The notes under the pieces: model-generated
Database searches by the model: none
What the model saw: the letters and a program-made list of their open reading frames with translations, nothing else
What the model was told of the DNA's origin: nothing
Program-made: the position numbers and the translations under genes
From: a virus
Length of the DNA: 23,061 bases
Strand: one strand, 5' to 3'
Virus record (IMG/VR): IMGVR_UViG_3300044633_000288
Location: 1-23,061 of that record
In this document: positions 1-8,183 of the stretch, one piece after another
How positions within the stretch are numbered: position 1 is the first letter of the stretch
Layout of the letters: every line of letters starts with the position of its first letter

Positions 1-1567
<1,567 letters not shown>

Positions 1568-1575
1568 GGATATAA

Positions 1576-2784
1576 ATGACAACGCAAATCACAGTTGATG
1601 GAATATTAATATATCCAGATTTAACACAGACCACCACAGCTCAAACAAGGGGTTATGGCGGATCTAGAGGTGCAACTGGTTATACTGGATCACTTGGTTA
1701 TACCGGATCTGTTGACGGCGCAGGTTCCATTGGCTACACGGGATCAATTGGGTATACTGGATCAATTGGATATACGGGTTCGGTAGGATACACCGGATCA
1801 GTAGGATACACTGGCTCAATTGGATATACAGGATCATTAGCTGGTTACGGCGGATCAATTGGATACACAGGTTCAGTGGGATATACCGGATCAATCGGAT
1901 ATACCGGATCAATTGGGTATACTGGTTCTATTGGTTATACTGGATCTCTTGTCGGTTATACAGGTTCTATTGGTTATACAGGTTCTATTGGATACACAGG
2001 TTCAGTGGGATATACCGGATCAATCGGATACACCGGATCAATTGGGTATACTGGATCTCTTGTCGGTTATACTGGATCTAGGGGTTATACTGGCTCAATC
2101 GGTTACGTTGGCTCTCTTGGCTATACTGGCTCAATCGGTTACACGGGTTCAATTGGTTATACTGGATCTCTTGTTGGTTATACTGGTTCAGTAGGATACA
2201 CTGGATCAGTAGGTGCGACCGGCCTAATTGGTTATACCGGTTCTCTTGTAGGTTATACCGGATCAATCGGTTATACTGGTTCTCTTGTTGGTTATACGGG
2301 TTCAGTTGGCTACACTGGATCGATTGGTTATACTGGCTCGGTAGGATACACTGGATCAATCGGATACACTGGATCGATTGGCTACACGGGATCATTAACT
2401 GGTTATACTGGTTCAGTAGGATACACGGGTTCCGTTGGCTATACGGGTTCAGTGGGTTACACTGGATCGATTGGTTACACAGGTTCTATCGGTTATACTG
2501 GTTCTCTTGTCGGTTATACAGGTTCAGTGGGATACACTGGTTCTATCGGTTACACAGGTTCTCTTGTTGGTTATACCGGTTCAGTTGGCTACACAGGTTC
2601 TATTGGATACACTGGTTCTCTTGTTGGTTATACTGGTTCAGTTGGCTACACTGGATCAGTAGGATATATTGGTTCAGTTGGCTATACTGGTTCGTTTGGT
2701 TACACGGGTTCTAGGGGTCCTACAGGCGCAGCTGGTCCTGATGCAATTGCGCCTCCACCTGATCCAGGTCCTAGCCCAGGATAA
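1576..2784 (+). CDS. Collagen-like repeat protein 2 (about 50 YTGS hexapeptides)
   Basis: This 402-residue protein has a short head (to about residue 26, containing a DLTQTT motif), a body built almost entirely of the hexapeptide G-Y-T-G-S-(I/V/L), and a proline-rich tail (GPTGAAGPDAIAPPPDPGPSPG, given as its last 22 residues in two parts: GPTGAAGPDA then IAPPPDPGPSPG). I count 51 exact YTGS units. The hexapeptide keeps the collagen rule of Gly at every third residue, but the body has essentially no proline. About every two to six units a seven-residue variant (SLVGYTG, SLTGYTG or SLAGYGG) adds one residue and shifts the Gly phase. A trimeric fibre or rod is likely, but whether it is a true collagen helix or another Gly-rich fold is open. 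An AAGGA ribosome site (1566-1570) precedes ATG 1576, nine bases after the previous stop. No enzymatic motif is visible. Confidence 0.75.
   Translation: MTTQITVDGILIYPDLTQTTTAQTRGYGGSRGATGYTGSLGYTGSVDGAGSIGYTGSIGYTGSIGYTGSVGYTGSVGYTGSIGYTGSLAGYGGSIGYTGSVGYTGSIGYTGSIGYTGSIGYTGSLVGYTGSIGYTGSIGYTGSVGYTGSIGYTGSIGYTGSLVGYTGSRGYTGSIGYVGSLGYTGSIGYTGSIGYTGSLVGYTGSVGYTGSVGATGLIGYTGSLVGYTGSIGYTGSLVGYTGSVGYTGSIGYTGSVGYTGSIGYTGSIGYTGSLTGYTGSVGYTGSVGYTGSVGYTGSIGYTGSIGYTGSLVGYTGSVGYTGSIGYTGSLVGYTGSVGYTGSIGYTGSLVGYTGSVGYTGSVGYIGSVGYTGSFGYTGSRGPTGAAGPDAIAPPPDPGPSPG
1678..2717 (+). repeat. 18-bp tandem repeat array encoding YTGS hexapeptides
   Basis: Degenerate tandem units of 18 bp (21 bp for the SLVG variant) run through almost the whole gene. 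Synonymous positions vary widely (for example TATACTGG, TACACAGG, TATACCGG), so the array is old overall. Some blocks are recent copies: 1861-1925 and 1990-2054 agree at 64 of 65 bases, 129 bp (43 codons) apart. The array offers many sites for in-frame expansion or contraction. Confidence 0.9.
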
Positions 2785-2798
2785 TGGAGATTAAATAA

Positions 2799-3968
2799 AT
2801 GACAACAACATTATCCAATACCGGCGTAACATTTAATGATGGCTCAGTACAAACATCTGCGAATCTAGTAACCGGCGCTGCTGGTGCTATTGGAGCAACA
2901 GGTACAAGAGGACCAACCGGGCCTGTAGGAAATACCGGCCCTGTTGGAGCTATCGGAGTAACCGGCGCGCGTGGACCAACCGGACCGATAGGAAATACCG
3001 GTTCTATCGGTTTAACCGGTCCTATCGGTACTACAGGTTTGCGTGGTACTACCGGACCGCAAGGGGCAACCGGAGCAAGAGGACCAACTGGAGCAACAGG
3101 AACTACAGGTTCAATCGGCCCAACCGGAGCAAGAGGACCAACTGGCGGTCGAGGTGATACTGGAGCGCAGGGGGCAACGGGCGCAATTGGACCAACCGGA
3201 GCGAGAGGGCCAACTGGCGGAATCGGTCCAACTGGAACTCGTGGAGCAACTGGCGGCCGTGGTGATACAGGACTTATTGGGCCAACTGGCGCAATTGGTC
3301 CAACCGGAGCAAGAGGAACTACAGGTTCTATCGGACCCACCGGTCCTATCGGAGCGACTGGTGGCCGCGGTGATACTGGTGACATAGGACCAACTGGACC
3401 TGTCGGACCAACTGGTGCGCGTGGACCAACTGGAGGCATCGGTCCAACAGGAACAAGAGGACCAACTGGTGGTCGTGGAGATACCGGTGACCTAGGACCA
3501 ACTGGATCTATCGGTCCAACTGGTGCTAGAGGAACTACTGGCCCTATTGGACCAACCGGTCCTATCGGCGCGACCGGCGGCCGTGGTGACACTGGAGCAA
3601 GAGGTCCTGTCGGAGCTATCGGTCCAACCGGAGCAAGAGGCCCTGACGGCCCAATCGGACCAACAGGAACACGTGGACCAACAGGTGGTATCGGTGATAC
3701 AGGTTCTATCGGACCAACCGGAGCAAGAGGCCCAACTGGCGGGATCGGTGCTACTGGGGCAATAGGTCCAGTTGGTGCACGAGGAACTACTGGCGGCCGA
3801 GGCGACACGGGATCAATAGGTCCATCTGGAGCAAGAGGACCGGCTGGGCCACAAGGTTCTGTTGGTGCACGAGGAACTACTGGACCAACTGGTGGCGGCG
3901 GTAATGAAGGTGCTGCAGGATATGTTGTACCAGCACCACCAGGTGTACCACCGGGCGGCGGAGAATAA
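2799..3968 (+). CDS. Collagen-like protein 3 (GPTGARG / GGRGDTG repeats)
   Basis: This 389-residue protein has a head with the motif FNDGSVQTS (about residues 11-20), an almost uninterrupted Gly-X-Y body from about residue 26 to 370, and a tail, [16 protein letters not shown]. Pro is mostly in the X position and Thr or Arg mostly in Y. Charged residues recur in modules such as [10 protein letters not shown] and GGRGDTG, the latter present six times, so this helix would be charged, unlike the YTGS protein upstream. Long regular Gly-X-Y supports a collagen-like trimeric rod on the virion (family knowledge plus inference). A GGAGA ribosome site (2786-2790) precedes ATG 2799. It is followed 25 bases later by the hydroxylase start, which makes it the nearest candidate substrate. 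A long antisense reading frame covers it, but that is a by-product of the repeats. Confidence 0.8.
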   Translation: MTTTLSNTGVTFNDGSVQTSANLVTGAAGAIGATGTRGPTGPVGNTGPVGAIGVTGARGPTGPIGNTGSIGLTGPIGTTGLRGTTGPQGATGARGPTGATGTTGSIGPTGARGPTGGRGDTGAQGATGAIGPTGARGPTGGIGPTGTRGATGGRGDTGLIGPTGAIGPTGARGTTGSIGPTGPIGATGGRGDTGDIGPTGPVGPTGARGPTGGIGPTGTRGPTGGRGDTGDLGPTGSIGPTGARGTTGPIGPTGPIGATGGRGDTGARGPVGAIGPTGARGPDGPIGPTGTRGPTGGIGDTGSIGPTGARGPTGGIGATGAIGPVGARGTTGGRGDTGSIGPSGARGPAGPQGSVGARGTTGPTGGGGNEGAAGYVVPAPPGVPPGGGE

Positions 3969-3983
3969 TTGAATTTTAATAAT

Positions 3984-3987
3984 GGAG
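3984..3987 (+). promoter_or_regulatory. Ribosome binding site that decides the hydroxylase start
   Basis: GGAG here is six bases from ATG 3994. The in-frame ATG at 3982 overlaps this site and has no ribosome site of its own, so 3994 is the preferred start. Confidence 0.7.
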
Positions 3988-3993
3988 TGTAAA

Positions 3994-4674
3994 ATGGAAA
4001 AAGTTAATAATGATGACACGTATACTACTTACAATATGGCGAATCAACAATGGCTACACTATGCCTCTTTTTACATCATGGATAAGTTTCTATCTGATCA
4101 AGAATTAGTGATCGTCAATGGTGCACTTTCACATTCTCATTCTGAGATGGTTAAAGGCTCTATCATCTCTAAAGAAAAAATGAATATGGATATTAGAAAC
4201 ACCGATATTCATTTCTTGAGAAAGCAAGGCGATGCGGCATCGGTGCACTATGATTTTTGGGATAATGAAGTACTTAAGAGAGTTGACGTCATTAACAAGA
4301 ACATTTTTGATTTTGAGTTAACAGGTTCAACAGCTCCACAGTATTCGATTTACAATCCTGATCAACATTATACATGGCATCCAGATGGTCCTATCGGAGT
4401 TATGGATGGTCGTGGCTTAAACTGCATTCCTAAAGCTTTATTGTGGCGTAAGCTTTCAGCAGTGATCATGTTGTCTGATCCGTCAGAGTACGAAGGCGGC
4501 GAGTTTCAAATCATGAATCCACATTCACCACCTGAAAGTGCACTTAACACATTGAAGCTAGATAAGGGATCAATTATCTTGTTTCCTTCCTTTATGTCTC
4601 ATAGAGTACTACCGGTTAAAAGCGGTCAGAGAAGAACTCTAGTTTATTGGTTTGTAGGCCCACGCTGGAAATAA
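3994..4674 (+). CDS. PKHD-type 2-oxoglutarate/Fe(II) hydroxylase (prolyl-4-hydroxylase-like)
   Basis: This 226-residue protein belongs to the 2OG-Fe(II) oxygenase superfamily, closest in motif to the PiuC/YbiX PKHD group. The iron ligands are visible: TWHPDGP gives His129 and Asp131, and SHRVLPVKSGQR gives distal His203 with the 2-oxoglutarate-binding Arg213 ten residues later. LSAVIMLSDPSEYEGGEF and GSIILFPSFMSH are the typical core strands. The expected reaction is hydroxylation of a substrate with 2-oxoglutarate and O2 giving succinate and CO2. The substrate is not shown by the sequence. Its position directly after three collagen-like genes suggests Pro, or another residue, in those fibres, but most Pro there are in X, not the Y position used by animal prolyl-4-hydroxylase. 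Related enzymes are known in other T4-like phages, also without an agreed substrate. Start 3994 is chosen over 3982 because of the GGAG site. Confidence 0.85.
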   Translation: MEKVNNDDTYTTYNMANQQWLHYASFYIMDKFLSDQELVIVNGALSHSHSEMVKGSIISKEKMNMDIRNTDIHFLRKQGDAASVHYDFWDNEVLKRVDVINKNIFDFELTGSTAPQYSIYNPDQHYTWHPDGPIGVMDGRGLNCIPKALLWRKLSAVIMLSDPSEYEGGEFQIMNPHSPPESALNTLKLDKGSIILFPSFMSHRVLPVKSGQRRTLVYWFVGPRWK

Positions 4675-4677
4675 ATA
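4670..4677 (+). promoter_or_regulatory. Probable late promoter box (AATAAATA) for gene 13
   Basis: The AATAAATA box overlaps the hydroxylase stop codon and lies 18 bases before ATG 4696. It differs from the T4 late consensus TATAAATA only in the first base. Position and spacing match the better boxes in this window. It is the weaker type. Confidence 0.4.
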
Positions 4678-4695
4678 AGGCAAAGGAATAACATC

Positions 4696-5436
4696 ATGTC
4701 GACACCTACAACCAGAGAAGAATTTAAAAATTACTGCCTAAGAGCTTTGGGTAAGCCTGTAATTGAAATCAATGTCGACGAAGATCAGGTTGAAGATCGT
4801 GTTTCCGAGGCTTTGAAATACTACGCTGATTATCATTTCGACGGTACAGGCAAGCAGTATTATAAGCATTTAGTTACAGCAGAAGATAAGACTAACAAGT
4901 TTATCACACTTCCTGAAAATATTATTGGCGCAGTTAAGGTCTTCCCTATTGGAGGAATGTTAACCGCCAATAATATTTTCGATATTCGTTACCAGATTGC
5001 TCTAAATGATTTGTACACACTTACTTCTGTATCAATGGTTCCATATTATATGGCCATGTCGCATCTTCAGCTACTAGAGCAACTTCTTATTGGTCAGAAG
5101 CCAATCAGATACAACCGTCATACTAATAAGCTATATATCGATATGGACTGGGATCTTATTTCTATCGGTGAATATATTGTACTTGAAGCGTACGGTATTA
5201 TCGATCCAGAAGAATACGTAGATGTATGGTCAGACCGCTGGTTGGCCAGATACACTACTGCTCTAATCAAGCGTCAGTGGGGAAATAATATCAAGAAATT
5301 TGGTGAAATGAAGTTGCCAGGTGGATTGACATTTAATGGCCAGAAAATTTACGACGAAGCAGTAGAAGAAATTGAAAGGTTAGAGCATGAAATGATTGTT
5401 AACTTCTCATTGCCCGTTGCGGATTTTATAGGATAG
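4696..5436 (+). CDS. 13: Neck protein gp13 (head completion)
   Basis: This 246-residue protein resembles T4-like neck protein gp13, which with gp14 forms the collar below the portal and closes the filled head so the tail can attach. The N-terminal segment TREEFKNYCLRALGKPVIEI followed by NVDEDQVEDRVSEALKYYADYHFDG is the recognisable conserved part; the protein is mostly helical and has no enzymatic motif. It is shorter than T4 gp13 (309 residues), as in exotic T4-like phages. An AAAGGA ribosome site lies eight bases before the ATG, and a late-type box lies further upstream. gp14 would normally follow directly; here a homing endonuclease gene separates them. Confidence 0.85.
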   Translation: MSTPTTREEFKNYCLRALGKPVIEINVDEDQVEDRVSEALKYYADYHFDGTGKQYYKHLVTAEDKTNKFITLPENIIGAVKVFPIGGMLTANNIFDIRYQIALNDLYTLTSVSMVPYYMAMSHLQLLEQLLIGQKPIRYNRHTNKLYIDMDWDLISIGEYIVLEAYGIIDPEEYVDVWSDRWLARYTTALIKRQWGNNIKKFGEMKLPGGLTFNGQKIYDEAVEEIERLEHEMIVNFSLPVADFIG

Positions 5437-5452
5437 TTTACCCCATTTTGTG

Positions 5453-5460
5453 TATAAATA
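5453..5460 (+). promoter_or_regulatory. Late promoter (perfect TATAAATA)
   Basis: TATAAATA is the exact T4 late consensus read by gp55-RNA polymerase. It is intergenic, 24 bases before the endonuclease ATG. It could drive the endonuclease and the following 14-15-16-17 genes. Confidence 0.75.
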
Positions 5461-5484
5461 ATTCCATAGAGAAAGGAGATTTCT

Positions 5485-6150
5485 ATGGAAAAATATGGAT
5501 TCATTTATATTTGGTTTGACCGTAAACATAAGCGTTATTATATCGGTTCCCATTGGGGAACAGAAACAGATAGATATGTTTGTTCTTCAAAATGGATGAA
5601 CAAAGCATATGCAAGAAGAACTAATGACTTCAAGCGACGTATTTTAAAACGAGTATATTCGTCTAGAAAAGATATGCTAGAAGAAGAGACTCGCTGGCTT
5701 CAGATGATTAAACCAGAAGAAATAAAGATTAGATATTATAATTTAAAAAGAAGTGGCAATCATTGGTCTGCTTCTGAATATGATCGTCTAAGGATAAACC
5801 AAAAAATAGCTATCAAAACAAAAGAAGCTATGTCTCGGCCGGATGTTAGAAAAAACTACGAAAACGGACTTAAAGAAAGAGACACCAGTTGGACACAGGA
5901 TCCAAAGGTCCTAGCCCAGAAATCCAGATCTATGATGGGTAAGAATAAAAGGCCTGGAAATTGGAAGGCAGCAATCGAAAAGAACAGAGGTCGGCCATTA
6001 ACCGAAGAACACAAAGCCAAGATAACCAATGCCGGTGTTTTTGCTTCAATAAATAAGAAGAAAATACAATGCATGCATTGTGAATTTACGGGAAACGCAG
6101 GTAATATTGGTAGATATCACAATGACAAATGTAAGAAGAAAATAGTATAA
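5485..6150 (+). CDS. GIY-YIG homing endonuclease (free-standing)
   Basis: This 221-residue protein starts with FIYIWFDRKHKRYYIGSHWG, a GIY-YIG variant (FIY at 6-8, YIG at 19-21), followed by basic residues around 40-56 and a candidate catalytic Glu near 67 (LEEETRWL). The middle is a linker rich in Lys and Arg; a NUMOD3-like DNA-binding motif (GRPLTEEHKAKI, about 169-180) follows, and the C-terminus has a C2HC zinc-binding pattern (Cys196, Cys199, His212, Cys216). Such enzymes cut an allele lacking the gene and spread by repair. It sits exactly between 13 and 14, with its stop overlapping the gp14 ATG, the usual location for a seg/mob-like mobile gene. It uses more AAA and AGA codons than its neighbours, consistent with transfer. 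AAAGGAGA and a perfect late box precede it. All core motifs are present, so activity is plausible. Confidence 0.85.
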   Translation: MEKYGFIYIWFDRKHKRYYIGSHWGTETDRYVCSSKWMNKAYARRTNDFKRRILKRVYSSRKDMLEEETRWLQMIKPEEIKIRYYNLKRSGNHWSASEYDRLRINQKIAIKTKEAMSRPDVRKNYENGLKERDTSWTQDPKVLAQKSRSMMGKNKRPGNWKAAIEKNRGRPLTEEHKAKITNAGVFASINKKKIQCMHCEFTGNAGNIGRYHNDKCKKKIV

Positions 6151-6875
6151 TGGTAGTTGGCACGAACGTCTTCTTTAATAACTTCGCTCAGAGCCAGGAG
6201 CAACAGCTGTTCGAAAATTTGATCATCGAATCGATCAAAATTTACGGGCAAGAAATGATTTATATTCCACGCAATATCGTTTCTAGAGATGGAATTTATA
6301 CTGAAGACGATCAGTCATCTTACACCGTTCCAATGTCGATCGAAATGTACATCAAATCAATTGATGGTTTCAGCGGCGACGGTGAATTCATGTCTAGGTT
6401 TGGTCTTGAAATTAGAAACCAGGTTGTGTTTTCGGTTTCACAAAGAATCTTTAAAAATGGTATTGCAGAAGTTATTAATATAGCGAGGCCTCGTGAAGGC
6501 GATATTGTTTATTTTCCTCTTAATAACAAAATCTTTCAAATTAAGTTTGTGAACGAAGATGAAATTTTTTATCAAGTAGGAAATCTTACCACATGGGAAT
6601 TAACATGCGAAATGTTTGAATACTCTAATGAAGTATTCAACACAGGTATCCCTCAGATCGATCGCATTCAAAAGATTCATTCAACTAATATATTTGATTG
6701 GGCTCTAACTGACGAAGATGGAAACGTTCTTATGACAGAAGAGTCTGATTATCTTATCGGTGAAAAATATGATCCACAGACCGTTGATCCAGCGTCTATG
6801 AATGAAGAATTAGAAATAGCAGCAGATGCTATAATTGATTTCTCTGAAAGCAACCCATTTGCAGAAGATATGTAA
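6150..6875 (+). CDS. 14: Neck protein gp14 (head completion)
   Basis: This 241-residue protein is similar in length to T4 gp14 (256). The N-terminal VFFNNFAQSQEQQLFENLIIESIKIYGQEM segment (given here from its pieces FFNNFAQSQEQQLFENL and IIESIKIYGQEMIYIPR) is the conserved mark of T4-like gp14. gp14 joins gp13 in the neck, where the portal is capped and the tail docks. The ATG overlaps the stop of the upstream endonuclease (TAATG) and the gene's own stop overlaps the gp15 ATG in the same way, so translation is probably coupled. The ribosome site is weak (AGAAGAAA), another hint of coupling. The C-terminus is acidic (EELEIAADAIIDFSESNPF). Confidence 0.87.
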   Translation: MVVGTNVFFNNFAQSQEQQLFENLIIESIKIYGQEMIYIPRNIVSRDGIYTEDDQSSYTVPMSIEMYIKSIDGFSGDGEFMSRFGLEIRNQVVFSVSQRIFKNGIAEVINIARPREGDIVYFPLNNKIFQIKFVNEDEIFYQVGNLTTWELTCEMFEYSNEVFNTGIPQIDRIQKIHSTNIFDWALTDEDGNVLMTEESDYLIGEKYDPQTVDPASMNEELEIAADAIIDFSESNPFAEDM

Positions 6876-7726
6876 TGTTTAATGACCCATTCTATTTCTC
6901 ATTATTGAGAAAATACACATCTTTATTTGGTACACTTTTTAATAACATCCGAATCACTAGAACAGATGAATCAGATGTTAAAAAAGCTGTAATCAAAGTT
7001 CCAATTACATACGCGCCAAAAGACAAAATGATGGCGCGACTAGAAGCGAATCCAGATTCAGATTTAAGTAAGCCTTCAGCTACGCCAACGATGCCGTACA
7101 TTTCATTCATTCAAGATACACTAGACTACGATGGTTCACGTAAGCTTGGAACATCAGGTAGATCATCATTTCGTAATACAGCATCTAATAATAATCTTAG
7201 AACACAGTATAATCCGGTTCCATATAATATCGGCTATACACTGTTCATCATTACCAAGAATATCGAAGATGGCAATAAAATTCTAGAACAGATTCTTCCA
7301 TATTTCACACCCTCATGGACGGTTACTGCAGAACTTATTCCAGAGATGGAAGAAAAGCGCGATCTAGAATTCGTCCTGAATTCAATCACATCTGAAGATA
7401 CATATGACGGTTCATTCAAAGAACGTAGATCAATCATTTGGACTCTTAAGTTCACTCTTAAAGGCTGGTTTTATGGTCCTGTAACAGAATCCAAGGTTAT
7501 CAAGTTTGTCAATGCACAGTTTTATGTTGCCAACACAGCTAATATCAATGATTCGGTTGGCGTGACAGATGTTTCAGAAAGAGTAACTGTTCAACCTGGA
7601 TTAACCGCAAACGGATTGCCAACATCTAATATAGATCTTACAATCCCATATGCTAATGTGTCAGTAACAGATAACTATGGATATGTAACCGTAGTCGTAA
7701 GCCATGATGAGATAGACAATGAATAA
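6875..7726 (+). CDS. 15: Tail sheath stabiliser/completion protein gp15
   Basis: This 283-residue protein is close to T4 gp15 (272). gp15 forms the hexameric ring that caps the finished tail, holds the last sheath layer and contacts the neck. The recognisable parts are the N-terminal MFNDPFYFSLLRKYTSLFGTLF, the IKVPITYAPKDKMMARLEAN block and the central YTLFIITKNIEDGNKILEQILPYFTP (in pieces YTLFIITKNIEDG and NKILEQILPYFTP). It starts on the gp14 stop (TAATG) and ends eight bases inside the gp16 gene. Confidence 0.88.
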   Translation: MFNDPFYFSLLRKYTSLFGTLFNNIRITRTDESDVKKAVIKVPITYAPKDKMMARLEANPDSDLSKPSATPTMPYISFIQDTLDYDGSRKLGTSGRSSFRNTASNNNLRTQYNPVPYNIGYTLFIITKNIEDGNKILEQILPYFTPSWTVTAELIPEMEEKRDLEFVLNSITSEDTYDGSFKERRSIIWTLKFTLKGWFYGPVTESKVIKFVNAQFYVANTANINDSVGVTDVSERVTVQPGLTANGLPTSNIDLTIPYANVSVTDNYGYVTVVVSHDEIDNE

Positions 7727-8183
7727 TGATGATTCAGCTAACAACGATCCTATTGCAGCATCGATGGGAATTTCACCTATTCCAAATGATAAGCCAAATC
7801 AAATTGTAAAATTGATGGGCGAAGTCATGGATGATTCTGCCAAAAAGGATTTTACAACAGCCAGATCTAATATCTTGGATGTAATCGATTCTGGTAAAGA
7901 TGCTTTAGACAAGTTAGTTCAAATTGCCGGCCAGTCACAACATCCTAGAGCATTCGAAGTTGTCGCTAAATTAATCGATACTCTATTAGTGGCTAATAAA
8001 GATTTATTAGAAATTCAGCAAACTATCAGAGAAATCGACGCTGCCGATTCATCAACGACCGGTGGCAGCAACCCAACAACAGTGAATAACAATCTTTTTG
8101 TAGGATCATCAACTGATCTACAAAAAATTATTGCTAAAATGACAGGAGCTAAATTTGATCGAGGAACCGAGGATAAAGGATAA
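7719..8183 (+). CDS. 16: Terminase small subunit gp16
   Basis: This 154-residue protein is close to T4 gp16 (164) and lies directly before the large terminase, overlapping gp15 by 8 bases and gp17 by 29. The central helices (about residues 28-115) with DFTTARSNILDVIDSGKDAL and HPRAFEVVAKLIDTLLVANK correspond to the coiled-coil oligomerisation core that makes rings and regulates gp17 during DNA packaging. The low-complexity segment SSTTGGSNPTTVNNN around 112-126 is a likely linker before a C-terminal tail. No catalytic motif is expected. Confidence 0.87.
   Translation: MNNDDSANNDPIAASMGISPIPNDKPNQIVKLMGEVMDDSAKKDFTTARSNILDVIDSGKDALDKLVQIAGQSQHPRAFEVVAKLIDTLLVANKDLLEIQQTIREIDAADSSTTGGSNPTTVNNNLFVGSSTDLQKIIAKMTGAKFDRGTEDKG
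8144..8148 (+). promoter_or_regulatory. Ribosome binding site supporting a TTG start for gp17
   Basis: AGGAG lies six bases before TTG 8155. The first in-frame ATG comes about 49 codons later and would remove the conserved N-terminal region, so the TTG start is preferred. Confidence 0.65.

Noticed and set aside
1571-1578. TATAAATG near the start of collagen-like gene 2
   Set aside because: It overlaps the start codon itself, so transcription from it would begin inside the gene.
1859-2662. Other-frame open reading stretches inside the YTGS array on both strands
   Set aside because: They are frame shadows of an 18-bp repeat and have low-complexity products such as Gln/Leu/Val runs.
1678-2717. 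CRISPR-like regular repeats
   Set aside because: The repeats are contiguous 18-bp coding units with no unique spacers, and they keep one open reading frame.
2771-3808. Long antisense open frame (345 codons) opposite collagen-like gene 3, and a similar one at 721-1110
   Set aside because: The antisense of GGN-CCN-ACN repeats has few stop codons, giving Gly/Pro/Val-rich frames. No ribosome site or promoter supports them.
3982-3993. Earlier ATG for the hydroxylase
   Set aside because: It overlaps the ribosome site of ATG 3994 and has none of its own.
6048-6055. AATAAATA inside the homing endonuclease gene, about 95 bases before gp14
   Set aside because: It is within coding sequence and much farther from the start than the intergenic boxes; it could still be a weak gp14 promoter.
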